From positions 1 through 39,776 of the forward strand of contig CAYLRU010000029.1 of NCBI GenBank assembly GCA_964386565.1: a stretch of DNA of 39,776 bases, given 5' to 3'. Under the pieces are notes generated by a model that saw only the letters and a list, made by a program, of their open reading frames with translations, was not told where the DNA came from and ran no database searches. Of the stretch, positions 8,378 through 16,639 are shown one piece after another (the stretch's first letter is position 1; the number at the start of each line of letters is the position of its first letter). The stretch comes from CAYLRU01 sp964386565. Lineage in GTDB: Bacteria; Desulfobacterota; Desulfobacteria; Desulfobacterales; UBA5616. Position numbers and translations under genes: made by a program.

Positions 8378-9835
8378 ATGGAAAACAGTGCTCTATATCA
8401 GAGGGTTTCCCTGGAAGAGGTATTCTCTCCCAGAGGGGTTGCTGTTGTGGGTGTATCCGGCTCGGGAAAAATGGGGTTTGCCGAAGGCGTGACCATGGCC
8501 CTGATGGAGGCCGGCTGTCCCGGGATTTACCCGGTTAACCCCAAGTACAAGGAGGTTTTCGGGCTGCGATGTTATCCGGATCTTAAAAGTATTCCGGATG
8601 TTGTGGATTTTGTCATCGTCAGTATTCCGGCAGGCGCTGTCCTGGGGCTGCTGGACGACTGCGCGGTAAAGGGTGTTAAAGCCGTACAATTTTTTACGGC
8701 CGGATTCAGCGAAAGCGGCCTGGCACAGCGGGTGGACCTGGAAAAAGAAATGTTGAGAAAGGCAAGGGCCGGAGGATTCCGGATTATCGGACCCAACTGC
8801 GTGGGGGTTTTTGTTCCCAAAAGCCGCCTGGTGAATATCGGCGGCGTTTCCTATGAGCCGGGTCCCATCGCCTTTATTTCCCAAAGCGGCGGGCATGCCA
8901 ACAACATCGTGCAATTCGGGGATCCCCGCGGGTTGCGGTTCTCCAAAGTGGTCAGCTACGGCAACGGACTGGATGTCAATGAAATCGAAATGCTGAATTA
9001 TTTTGGCGAGGATCCGGACACGAAAATCATCGCCGCATACATCGAGGGAGTCAAAGACGGCAAAGGATTTGCAGAAGCCTTGAAATCGGCCGCGGCAAAG
9101 AAGCCCGTGGTGATTTATAAGGGCGGCAGAACAGATGCCGGCAAACGGGCGGCTTTTGGTCACACGGCCAGCATGACGTCTTCCGTCGCCGTGTTCGACG
9201 CCTTGTGCCGCCAGGTAAATGCCATCGTGGTGAATGACCTGGATGAGATGATCGATGTGCTGACGGCCCTTTGTTTTGCCACCCCCTTTCCAAAGGGGCC
9301 GGGTATCGCCATGATCGGTGCGGGCGGCGGCCCGAGTGTTCTGGCCGGAGACATCATGGAGAAACACGGGCTTCATCTTCCCCTGATGCCGCCGGATACC
9401 CAGGAAGCATTGAAAAAGGTGCTGCCGGTGGACGGCAGTATTTTCAGCAATCCGCTGGATACGCCCAACATGGCATCGCCCGAGGCCATAGCCCTTGCAT
9501 TGCCCATCATCGGAAAGGTTCCGGATATTCATATCCTGTTTTATCATATGGGTTTTCATCCCATCAGCCGATGGGGGCTCAACCGGTTCAGGACCGAGGG
9601 GTTTGCCCGGCAACTCGCCCGGTTCCTTGCAGAGGCCAAAAAGACCATGGATAAGCCTGTTCTCCTGGCCTTGAGACCGCCGGTGGACCTGGCCGGCATG
9701 GAAGAGTTCTTAGGGGTTCAGGCCGAAGCGGTAAAAGCCGGGTTCCCGGTCTTTTATTCCCTGGACGGACTGGCCATGGCCATGTCGCGGGTACTTGCCT
9801 GGCGTCGGCGGGAAAAATCGTTGGCAACATGCTGA
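8378..9835 (+). CDS. Acyl-CoA synthetase (ADP-forming) alpha-type, CoA-binding protein
   Basis: 485-residue relative of the alpha subunit of ADP-forming acetyl/acyl-CoA synthetases, which interconvert acyl-CoA + ADP + Pi and acid + CoA + ATP. Domains: CoA-binding Rossmann domain (about 12-140, starting FSPRGVAVVGVSGSGKMG), succinyl-CoA-ligase-like domain (about 160-300) with FISQSGGHANNI and the phosphohistidine loop GHTAS (His262), then a third flavodoxin-like domain (about 305-470). The ATP-grasp (beta) part is missing, and no beta subunit gene is present nearby, so it must pair with one encoded elsewhere or act as a CoA-binding regulator. A strong GGAAGGGG precedes the start. Confidence 0.88.
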   Translation: MENSALYQRVSLEEVFSPRGVAVVGVSGSGKMGFAEGVTMALMEAGCPGIYPVNPKYKEVFGLRCYPDLKSIPDVVDFVIVSIPAGAVLGLLDDCAVKGVKAVQFFTAGFSESGLAQRVDLEKEMLRKARAGGFRIIGPNCVGVFVPKSRLVNIGGVSYEPGPIAFISQSGGHANNIVQFGDPRGLRFSKVVSYGNGLDVNEIEMLNYFGEDPDTKIIAAYIEGVKDGKGFAEALKSAAAKKPVVIYKGGRTDAGKRAAFGHTASMTSSVAVFDALCRQVNAIVVNDLDEMIDVLTALCFATPFPKGPGIAMIGAGGGPSVLAGDIMEKHGLHLPLMPPDTQEALKKVLPVDGSIFSNPLDTPNMASPEAIALALPIIGKVPDIHILFYHMGFHPISRWGLNRFRTEGFARQLARFLAEAKKTMDKPVLLALRPPVDLAGMEEFLGVQAEAVKAGFPVFYSLDGLAMAMSRVLAWRRREKSLATC

Positions 9836-9893
9836 AATATGAGAGGCAGACTTTCGGACATGAGGTGACAGCGTATATGCAGGAAGTAAAACT

Positions 9894-10868
9894 TTATTCG
9901 TCCTTTGAATCCAGGATTTTCTTTACAATACCGCCCCGGCGCAGCCCGTCAAGATAACAGGTATACGAGTTTTCGCATCGCATGGATAGCGACCGGATGT
10001 AATCGATGTTGTTTTTGATGGATTCGGAATACATATCCCGGTCAATGCCCCACCGCTCCCGGAAATGGGCACGAATGTACCGGCATACATTACCCAGCCC
10101 TTCCTGCAGTCTTGTCCGGGCTGTTGTAGAATAAAAATCCTCGGTTTTTTGAAGCAATTTCAATTCGGTTTCCATTTCGGGAAGACCGGCCTCTTCAAAC
10201 TCCTGGAAAAGCAATAACAGTTTTTCAAGATAATGGCGGTCCGCCATTTGCGCCAGGATATCTGCAGATCCCACCATGAAGGCGAGGATTTTCGCTTCCT
10301 CGGAAGAAAAGGAAATTTCACGGGGAGACATGCTCAGCATGGTGCACATGATGCATTTCTCCCCGATATCGAAAGCGCGGGGATTAAACCGGTTCGCTTT
10401 AAAATAGGCGTTTAGAAAGTCGATGCTTCTCTGCTCATGCCCGATGGTATATTTTGCTCCTGTCCCGTCCGGGTCATCGATGGTCTGGATCAACCCGGCA
10501 TCATGAAAAAAGGCCGCTGCAACGGCGTAAATGATATTTTCCGGATCAAACCGGACATTTTCAATGGATGCACCGTGGACCAGCCGTATAAATGCAAGGG
10601 TAACCAGGCAGGTGTGCTCCAGGTCATGGTATTTGGTGTTGCTGGCCCGGTACCCGGGGTATTTGCCCTGGAAAAGCAAAACAGCGTCATGGGCTATTTT
10701 ATCAAACATCTCCAGGTCCGCTTTCTTTGAGGCCAGCATCAGGACGTACCGGATTTCTTCAATCATATCCACGGGGTTGCCGGCGTCAACCAGGTCGTGG
10801 AGTTTTACCGTGCTGTTCACCATGATTTCGTTTTCCGAAATAATTTCATTTGATCGATTCGTTATCAT
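9894..10868 (-). CDS. HD-domain metal-dependent phosphohydrolase
   Basis: 324-residue protein with an HD-type metal site: YHDLEHT (His81, His85), FFHDAGL (His122-Asp123), His144 in GHEQRS and Asp203 in GSADILAQ. The H-x3-H followed by HD arrangement resembles cyclic-nucleotide phosphodiesterases as much as generic HD hydrolases, but the substrate cannot be told. No sensor or membrane segment is seen; the remainder (about 215-324) is helical. The start overlaps the 3' end of the MTHFR gene by 23 nt, so both are co-transcribed, and a role tied to one-carbon metabolism is possible but unproven. Met16 is an alternative start without a better ribosome binding site. Confidence 0.82.
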   Translation of the reverse strand: MITNRSNEIISENEIMVNSTVKLHDLVDAGNPVDMIEEIRYVLMLASKKADLEMFDKIAHDAVLLFQGKYPGYRASNTKYHDLEHTCLVTLAFIRLVHGASIENVRFDPENIIYAVAAAFFHDAGLIQTIDDPDGTGAKYTIGHEQRSIDFLNAYFKANRFNPRAFDIGEKCIMCTMLSMSPREISFSSEEAKILAFMVGSADILAQMADRHYLEKLLLLFQEFEEAGLPEMETELKLLQKTEDFYSTTARTRLQEGLGNVCRYIRAHFRERWGIDRDMYSESIKNNIDYIRSLSMRCENSYTCYLDGLRRGGIVKKILDSKDE

Positions 10869-12429
10869 TTGAATCCCGTTCCATATTCAATGTACAGGAT
10901 ATGGCGCTGCAAAATCGGGTGATTTCCGTTGCTGCACTCTGGTGATCCCTTTTCAGATGGAAGTTGATCCATGATGACGATTGGTTCAGTTCCCACATTC
11001 TGGGCGGGATGCAGCCGGCAGCCATCTCATGTTCCTTGTTTACCGAGGCCAGTCGGTTATATGCCCTGAACCAGATGCATCGCCTGTCGGGATATACTTC
11101 GCACATGCCGTTATGACTGCCGCCGCAGGCCCCGTTCCGGATGTGCTTGGGACACTGGGATTCCGGGCATAGAAAGGCGATGTGGACGATGCCGCAGTCC
11201 CCGCATTTCTGACAGTTCAGCAATAATTTTTTGACCGCATCTTCACTGGTTTCGAAAAACAGCCGGCTTAGCGGGTGCCGGTCTGCCCACAAACAGAGAC
11301 GTTTCATCAGGCCGGATAAGGGGGAGTCGAAGCTGAAAAGCAGGTCGTGGGTGTCTTGCATGAGTTTGAAAAACCGTTTCCGGGTTTTTGGAGGGGGTCT
11401 TTTTTTTGCCTTCCGGCTTTCATCCAAAAGTCCGGTGGCTGGATTTTTTTTGAAAAAATAGACCCCGCTGGGCTGGGGCAGATCAAAATCCGGAACAAAT
11501 TCTTTCCACCGGGGCTGAATTTCTTCCATCCGGTCGAGAATTTTTCCCACCGTATCGAAATTCCGCTGTATTCCGCCGATATGGATGCCCCGGTAGCCCA
11601 ATCCCTTGAGCACGGCGCCCAACCGGGCGGTTCGCTCAATGGCGGCTTTTTTACCCTCCCGGGGATCGGCCCATTCTTTTTCAACCATGGCGCGGAGCCT
11701 GTCGGTGACCACGGCGCCCGGCACATTGCCGTCATTCATGATACCGGCGTTGCGGGGGGTTAAATAATACAGGGAGCCCAGGGTCGGGATGTTGACCCCC
11801 ATTTTTTTCTGTATCAGAAGAAGTTCCTGGAATTTTCCCGCATCATAACCCAGTTGGGTGATGGCAAACCGGGCGCCTGATGCTGTTTTTTTACAAAGCT
11901 TGGCATATTGGGCAAAACATTCACCCTGGGTTATTTTAAACGGCGATACCGCGCATCCGATAAAAAAATCTTCCGGGTCGCCGTCTTCGTAAAGCCGCTT
12001 GCTCAGAATGGAAAGCATGCAGGTCAGGTTTACCGAATCCAGATCAAACACCGGCGCACCCCGGCCGCCGAAACCCTCCCCGGAATAGTCTCCGGTGAGG
12101 GCCAGGATGTTTTTCATTCCCATCATGGCCAGTTGCAGGGCCCTGCTTTCGATTCCCACCCGGTTGGTATCCCGGCAGGTAAAATGCACGATGACGTCCA
12201 TGCCCAGCTTGAATATTTCATTGCCCAGGACGTCGGGGCTCAACGACGGATTGCCCCCGGGATTGTCGGTGATGGAAACGGCCGATATCCTGCCGTCGGT
12301 ATAGGCGTCTTTTGCCATGCCCATGACCGTATCCACGGTCCGGCTGATGGATTTGGCACCGGGAACCAGTTCCAGGGTGACAACAAACCGGTCAGTATCT
12401 TCCATGTCGTGTCGAAAGAATCGGATCAT
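10846..12429 (-). CDS. metF: Methylenetetrahydrofolate reductase with MetV-like C-terminal Cys-rich domain
   Basis: Reduces methylene-H4folate to methyl-H4folate, a step of the methyl branch of the Wood-Ljungdahl pathway or of methionine synthesis. Residues 1-325 form the MTHFR barrel: FVVTLELVPG (catalytic Glu20), SITDNPGGNPS, HFTCRDTNR and LALTGDY. A basic linker (340-352) leads to an MTHFR C-terminal domain (about 395-475) with Cys406, 409, 412, 421, 426, 435, 443 and 451 and the family string NGACGGSHNGMCEV. In acetogens this Cys-rich part is the separate MetV protein; here both are fused in 527 residues. It lies 18 nt after the alcohol dehydrogenase gene and overlaps the HD gene downstream. 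Confidence 0.9.
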   Translation of the reverse strand: MIRFFRHDMEDTDRFVVTLELVPGAKSISRTVDTVMGMAKDAYTDGRISAVSITDNPGGNPSLSPDVLGNEIFKLGMDVIVHFTCRDTNRVGIESRALQLAMMGMKNILALTGDYSGEGFGGRGAPVFDLDSVNLTCMLSILSKRLYEDGDPEDFFIGCAVSPFKITQGECFAQYAKLCKKTASGARFAITQLGYDAGKFQELLLIQKKMGVNIPTLGSLYYLTPRNAGIMNDGNVPGAVVTDRLRAMVEKEWADPREGKKAAIERTARLGAVLKGLGYRGIHIGGIQRNFDTVGKILDRMEEIQPRWKEFVPDFDLPQPSGVYFFKKNPATGLLDESRKAKKRPPPKTRKRFFKLMQDTHDLLFSFDSPLSGLMKRLCLWADRHPLSRLFFETSEDAVKKLLLNCQKCGDCGIVHIAFLCPESQCPKHIRNGACGGSHNGMCEVYPDRRCIWFRAYNRLASVNKEHEMAAGCIPPRMWELNQSSSWINFHLKRDHQSAATEITRFCSAISCTLNMERDSNDNESIK

Positions 12430-12447
12430 GGTTTTAATGTCCGCAGG

Positions 12448-13605
12448 TCAGCAGATTTTTTCCAGAATGGCCCTGGCGTCTTTGCTGGTAAACGGTGCCG
12501 GGTTGTTGGCGATCACGCCGGTCAGGGCCATGGTTTTTTCAGCCAGGTTCTCAATGTCCCGCCCCGAGAGGTTGAATTTTTTCAGGGTATCATCCAGTCC
12601 CGTGGACCTGGCGAGGTCGTATAAAAAGTCGATGAACAGGTCTGCGGCCTGTTCCGGTGAGGCGGTCTTTTCATCACTGACGGTTTCCCAGAGTCTGGCG
12701 ACTTTGGCCAGGGCGTGTTCCCTGTTTTGCGCCACCACCCGTGGCAAGAGAATGCCGCAGCCGACACCGTGGGGAATGCCGTGAAAGACGCTCATGGGAT
12801 AACTGATGGCATGGGCCGCGCAAACCCCGCCGTTTAAAATGGCCAGGCCGGCCAGGCAACTGCCGAAAAGTATCCGGCTTCGTGCTTCTAGGTCCGAGCC
12901 GTCTTCAACCGCTTTTTTCAGGTTTTTGCCGATGGATTCCACGGCCTTTAACGAAAACATTTCGCTTAACGGGGTGGCGCTTTTTGAGATATAGGATTCA
13001 ACCGCGTGGGTCAGCGCATCCATTCCCGTGCTGGCGGTGACATGTGGGGGAAGGGTGACGGTCAGCTCCGGATCGAGCAGTGCCAGCGACGGAATCACGT
13101 AGGGTGTGTTGATCCCCAGCTTGAGCTGTTTTTCACGGTTGATGAAAACCGCAACACCGGTGACCTCGCTGCCGGTTCCCGCTGTTGTGGGCACCATGAT
13201 GGCGGGTACGCCGGGATTTTTAACCAGGTTCTGACCCTGGTAATCCCTGGCCGGACCGTCGTTCGTCAACAGCACGCCCGCTGCCTTTGCCGTGTCCATG
13301 GCGCTTCCGCCGCCGACGCCGACGACAAAATCGCACCTGCCGTCCCGGCCTGCCCGGGCGCAGGTGTCCGCCGTTTCCAAAGAGGGCTCCGGCTCGGTTT
13401 GATCAAATACAACCGTGGTCAGCCCGCTGTTTTCGATGATGTTCTTTATCTTTTTCGTGATGCCGAGATCGCTGAGCGCGGCATCCGCCACCAGGAGAAC
13501 GGTTGAACCGTTGAGGGCTTTTATTTCGGCTCCGATTTTTTGAATGTTTCCGCACCCGAATGAGATGCGCGGGACCATGCGGCCGTCGAAATGCAGTTCT
13601 TTCAT
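12448..13605 (-). CDS. Iron-containing alcohol dehydrogenase
   Basis: Group III Fe-dependent NAD(P) alcohol dehydrogenase, 385 residues. The nucleotide-binding loop is VGVGGGSAMDTAKA (about 95-108), followed by PTTAGTGSEVTG. Metal ligands fit the family pattern: Asp196 and His200 in GMDALTHAVESY, His265 in CAAHAISYP and His279 in HGIPHG. It begins MKELHFDGRMVPRISFGCG. The gene has AGGAGG upstream and is second in the minus-strand set DUF2905-adh-metF-HD. The substrate (ethanol, butanol, 1,3-propanediol or an aldehyde) cannot be assigned. Confidence 0.93.
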   Translation of the reverse strand: MKELHFDGRMVPRISFGCGNIQKIGAEIKALNGSTVLLVADAALSDLGITKKIKNIIENSGLTTVVFDQTEPEPSLETADTCARAGRDGRCDFVVGVGGGSAMDTAKAAGVLLTNDGPARDYQGQNLVKNPGVPAIMVPTTAGTGSEVTGVAVFINREKQLKLGINTPYVIPSLALLDPELTVTLPPHVTASTGMDALTHAVESYISKSATPLSEMFSLKAVESIGKNLKKAVEDGSDLEARSRILFGSCLAGLAILNGGVCAAHAISYPMSVFHGIPHGVGCGILLPRVVAQNREHALAKVARLWETVSDEKTASPEQAADLFIDFLYDLARSTGLDDTLKKFNLSGRDIENLAEKTMALTGVIANNPAPFTSKDARAILEKIC

Positions 13606-13639
13606 GTATTGCCTCCTGAGATCCCCGGTTTCGGGGCGT

Positions 13640-13840
13640 TTATTTTCGAAAAATCCACATGATCAGGGAAACCACAAGGCTGACCAGGACCATGGTGGTA
13701 ATGGGAAAATACACCTTTAAATTCGGTTTGTTGATAATAATATCACCGGGCAGTCTTCCCAGGGACAACTTGTCCAGCAGGGGCCAGGCCAGGCCGCTGA
13801 CAAGGAGAATGACGCCGATGATGATCAGTGCTTTCTGCAT
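13640..13840 (-). CDS. DUF2905 family small membrane protein
   Basis: 66-residue protein with two membrane helices (about 3-20 and 43-62) separated by the conserved polar stretch LGRLPGDIIINKPNLKVYFP, the DUF2905 signature. Function unknown. The ATG at 13840 was chosen because family members begin directly before the first helix; a TTG at 13867 would add nine residues without support. It lies 34 nt before the alcohol dehydrogenase gene. Confidence 0.85.
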   Translation of the reverse strand: MQKALIIIGVILLVSGLAWPLLDKLSLGRLPGDIIINKPNLKVYFPITTMVLVSLVVSLIMWIFRK

Positions 13841-14076
13841 ATGCCGTTTAAATTGGTTTAAAAACAATATCGAATAGTTACTGAATACAGTAAAACAGAT
13901 TTGAATAATCTACATATGACAAAGATCAAAGGTGGTGTCAATAATCATGAATTCGTAAAAAAGCAAATACAGGCGGTTTAAGCGGTTTAACAGGTCAGGC
14001 AATCGGTTTTGGTTTGCGTTTCATCCTGTTTTTAACAGCAGAATGCCCGATATCCGACACCTGAAACTGAAAATTG

Positions 14077-15057
14077 TTAAACCTGTTCAGCATCACGGGT
14101 CAGGGATTCCCGGTAGAGATGAATCATTTCAAGGGCTTCTTGTCTTGATGAAAGACGTTTGAGAGATTCCCGGAACCGGCTGCAACAGGGTAATCCCTTT
14201 GCAAACCGGCCCAGTCTTCCCCGCATCATGAAAGAGGCCTGTTTTTCTCCCAGACCGGCATAGGATGCTTCCACAAACCGGATCATCATGTCAAATTGCA
14301 TATCCCGGCTGACGGACGGCATGTCGGATCCGTTTAACAGGGCCAGAATCTGTGAAAAAATCCAGGGATTGGCCATGGCGGCCCGGCCCACCATGACGGC
14401 GTCGCATCCGGTTTGATTGAGCATGTCAAGGGCGTGTCCGGGCATCGTGATGTCCCCGTTACCGATAACGGGGATGGTTGATATGGCCTTGATTTTTGCT
14501 ATCAGGGACCAGTCGGCAGTGCCTGAGAACCCCTGTTTTGCCGTCCGTGGATGCACGGTAATGGCATCGATGCCGTTGTCCTGGGCGATTCGGGTGATGG
14601 CGACGGCCTGATCTCCGGAAGGATCCCAGCCCGACCGGATTTTGATGGTCAACGGGATGGTTACGGCGTTTCGTACCGCCTTTATGATCCGGGCGGCCAG
14701 TCCGGGATTTTCCATCAGGGCCGATCCCGCCCCGGTCTTGAGTACTTTTTTCACGGAACATCCAAAATTGATATCAACGATATCCGCGCCCGAGGCCTCT
14801 ACGATGGCGGCGGCATCTGCCATGATATCCGGATCGGATCCGAAGATCTGGACCGAAAGGGGTTTTTCCTTTGGGTCGCTTTTCAGCATGTCAAGGGTTT
14901 TCCGGCCTTTTTGCACCAGGCCCCGTGAACTGACCATTTCCGAGCAGACCAGGGCGCATCCCTGTTCCTTGGCCAGAATCCGCATGGGCAGGTTGGTGAT
15001 CCCCGCCATGGGCGCAAACACGGTGATATTGTCAAGAACCAGTGAACCGATTTTCAT
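14077..15057 (-). CDS. dusB: tRNA-dihydrouridine synthase DusB-like
   Basis: FMN-dependent enzyme reducing uridine to dihydrouridine in tRNA. The 326-residue product shows VFAPMAGITNLPMR at the N-terminus, SVQIFGSDP, the active-site segment DINFGC (Cys100) with KKVLKTGAGSALM, TIKIRSGWD, HPRTAKQGFSG and IGNGDI/GRAAMANPWIF for FMN phosphate binding. After the catalytic Cys the usual Pro is Ser, a mild deviation. The ATG at 15057 overlaps the preceding stop as ATGA and follows GGAAAGAAAG; an in-frame start at 15090 would extend into the upstream gene. Confidence 0.93.
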   Translation of the reverse strand: MKIGSLVLDNITVFAPMAGITNLPMRILAKEQGCALVCSEMVSSRGLVQKGRKTLDMLKSDPKEKPLSVQIFGSDPDIMADAAAIVEASGADIVDINFGCSVKKVLKTGAGSALMENPGLAARIIKAVRNAVTIPLTIKIRSGWDPSGDQAVAITRIAQDNGIDAITVHPRTAKQGFSGTADWSLIAKIKAISTIPVIGNGDITMPGHALDMLNQTGCDAVMVGRAAMANPWIFSQILALLNGSDMPSVSRDMQFDMMIRFVEASYAGLGEKQASFMMRGRLGRFAKGLPCCSRFRESLKRLSSRQEALEMIHLYRESLTRDAEQV

Positions 15058-15977
15058 AAATTTCTTTCTTTCTTTCCATTTGACCGACAATCACCGCGCA
15101 GAGACGGATTGGCATAGCAGAACAGGCAGTTGTGCCGGCAGGGCTGGAGATGATAGGATCCCACGTCCACGGCCGTCATGCAACCGCACCCGTGTTTTAT
15201 TCGCTGGCCCGTATCCCTTTTCAGGGAAAGACGTCCGCCGAAAATTTCCATGAAAAGATCGTTGGAAATGCAGGCGCTTCTGCGCACACCCGATGAAGCA
15301 GGGAGGGCGCCGAGGACGTCCTTTTCACAGCAGAGCAGAAGGTCTATTCCAAGGCTTTTCAAATGCCGCTCCATTTTTAGAATCAGGTCGACTTTTTCGG
15401 TCAGCGCCGGATCGATAAAGGAAAAACCCGGCATGGAACGGATACGTTTTCGAATCTTCTGGTAATGGTCCATGAAGCTGGTAGTGCACCGACAGATCCC
15501 CAGGCGTGCGGCCTGGGCGGCAATGGCCGGAAAATCGCTGAGGGTGTCGGTTACGGCTTCCGAGCCGTTTTCCGTATAAAAGCAGATGGGGTCAAAACGC
15601 CAGGTGACGCATCGGGGACCGAAAGCTCGGCAAAGGGTTTCCATTTGGGCCAGTCGATCCGCCAGGGGCGGAACCCCGGGTTCCAGCACCCTGGATTCGG
15701 AATTTACCGTGAAATGGAAAAAAAGATGATACCCCATGCCGGTCAGCACGTTTCCGTATCCCTTATCGATAAACCGGGAAAAATCCTTTGACCAGAAAAC
15801 GATGGTATGCACGTGTTCCGGCAGGGCAGGCACCCGGGATATCTTCCGGTTATACGGGTTGACGACCTCAAACCATCCCCTGCGGATTTGGGCCATGAAG
15901 TCGTCCATGTAAAACGCCGGAATGTCGGTACGTCTTGATGCGGAAATAACGATTTTTTCGGAAGGTCCCGTATTCAT
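15054..15977 (-). CDS. DUF1848 family Fe-S protein
   Basis: 307-residue member of DUF1848, a radical-SAM-like family of unknown reaction. Visible marks are the N-terminal VISASRRTDIPAFY, FEVVNPYNRKISRV, TIVFWSKDF, the FHFTVN strand and a C-terminal cysteine cluster CGCM ... PCRHNCLFCYANP, which has the CxxxCxxC spacing of a [4Fe-4S] site placed at the C-terminus. It overlaps dusB by 4 nt and starts 8 nt after the small unknown gene upstream, giving a three-gene unit. A role in nucleic-acid or cofactor repair has been guessed for the family but nothing here proves it. Confidence 0.85.
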   Translation of the reverse strand: MNTGPSEKIVISASRRTDIPAFYMDDFMAQIRRGWFEVVNPYNRKISRVPALPEHVHTIVFWSKDFSRFIDKGYGNVLTGMGYHLFFHFTVNSESRVLEPGVPPLADRLAQMETLCRAFGPRCVTWRFDPICFYTENGSEAVTDTLSDFPAIAAQAARLGICRCTTSFMDHYQKIRKRIRSMPGFSFIDPALTEKVDLILKMERHLKSLGIDLLLCCEKDVLGALPASSGVRRSACISNDLFMEIFGGRLSLKRDTGQRIKHGCGCMTAVDVGSYHLQPCRHNCLFCYANPSLRGDCRSNGKKERNL

Positions 15978-15985
15978 CGATGGTG

Positions 15986-16309
15986 TTATTTTTTCAGGTC
16001 CTTAAAGGAAATCACATTTGCCGGTTTTTTTTTGGGCGCCGGGTTTTCTTTTTCGTTTGCCGGTTGCTGGGGATCTTCGGGACAAACCACTTTTTCCAGG
16101 CGCATCCTGCTGCCGCCCATGGTAAATTCCCCGCCGTTGATATAGGCGCCCCGGAGTATCCAGGTGATCGTTTTCAGGGGAAGCTGGAGCAGGAGAAGCT
16201 TGACATGATACCAGTCCGGTTTATGATCCGCCACAATGGACTCGATACGGGCAAACCCCATGGGGGTGTCTTCATAATAGATTAATACAATGTCGTTTTC
16301 CACTGCCAT
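15986..16309 (-). CDS. Hypothetical protein, 107 residues
   Basis: Not recognised. Begins MAVENDIVLIYYEDTPMGFARIE, with a compact beta-rich first half (about 1-75, including KPDWYHVKLLLLQLPL) and a charged, Pro/Lys-rich C-terminal tail (80-107, ending FKDLKK) that looks disordered. No signal peptide or membrane helix. AAAGGA precedes the ATG at a good distance. It leads a three-gene unit with the DUF1848 and dusB genes. Confidence 0.75.
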   Translation of the reverse strand: MAVENDIVLIYYEDTPMGFARIESIVADHKPDWYHVKLLLLQLPLKTITWILRGAYINGGEFTMGGSRMRLEKVVCPEDPQQPANEKENPAPKKKPANVISFKDLKK

Positions 16310-16639
16310 ACGTTAAAATCCTTTAAATCTCCAACTCTATATCGTTTGAAGCGGTTTCAACATACCGCTGAAAGCAGGAGCGGACAGCAGTCGGGGATGG
16401 GTTCGGAATGCTCGCATACCGCCCGAATGTTTTGCCGAACCGTGCGTTTCTCTTGAACCTGATCAGGGGTTTTGAAACCGGCTCCGATATAATATTGGTA
16501 TATTGTATAACAAAATGTTGATTTCGGACAATATCTTTTCTATAAAAAAAAATTTGCCATCCACAATCGTCTGCTCAGGCCCGTGATCGACAGGTATGGA
16601 TGGATTTTCAATGAATAGAGGTTTTAAAGGTTTGATTTT
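16310..16639. other. Divergent intergenic region with hairpins
   Basis: No gene is supported. It holds the dyad AGCGGT/ACCGCT with an 8-nt loop around 16350-16372, a 7-bp perfect dyad GGTTCGG/CCGAACC (16400-16406 and 16435-16441), and an AT-rich promoter-like end (see 16518-16546). Confidence 0.4.
16518..16546 (+). promoter_or_regulatory. Candidate sigma70 promoter of the radical SAM gene
   Basis: TTGATT (16518-16523), 17-bp spacer, TATAAA (16541-16546), about 93 nt before the ATG. Sequence match only. Confidence 0.5.

Noticed and set aside
8393..9613. 406-codon open frame on the minus strand
   Set aside because: Lies opposite the ACD alpha-type gene, which has full family motifs; the antisense product is His/Gly-rich without a family.
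13973..13990. Tandem 9-mer GCGGTTTAA x2
   Set aside because: Only two units, in a short gap between operons; no evidence of function.
16435..16465. Minus-strand GAAACGCACGGTTCGG resembling the end of group II intron domain V
   Set aside because: The domain V 5' half and catalytic triad are not found and the spacing is wrong; treated as chance.
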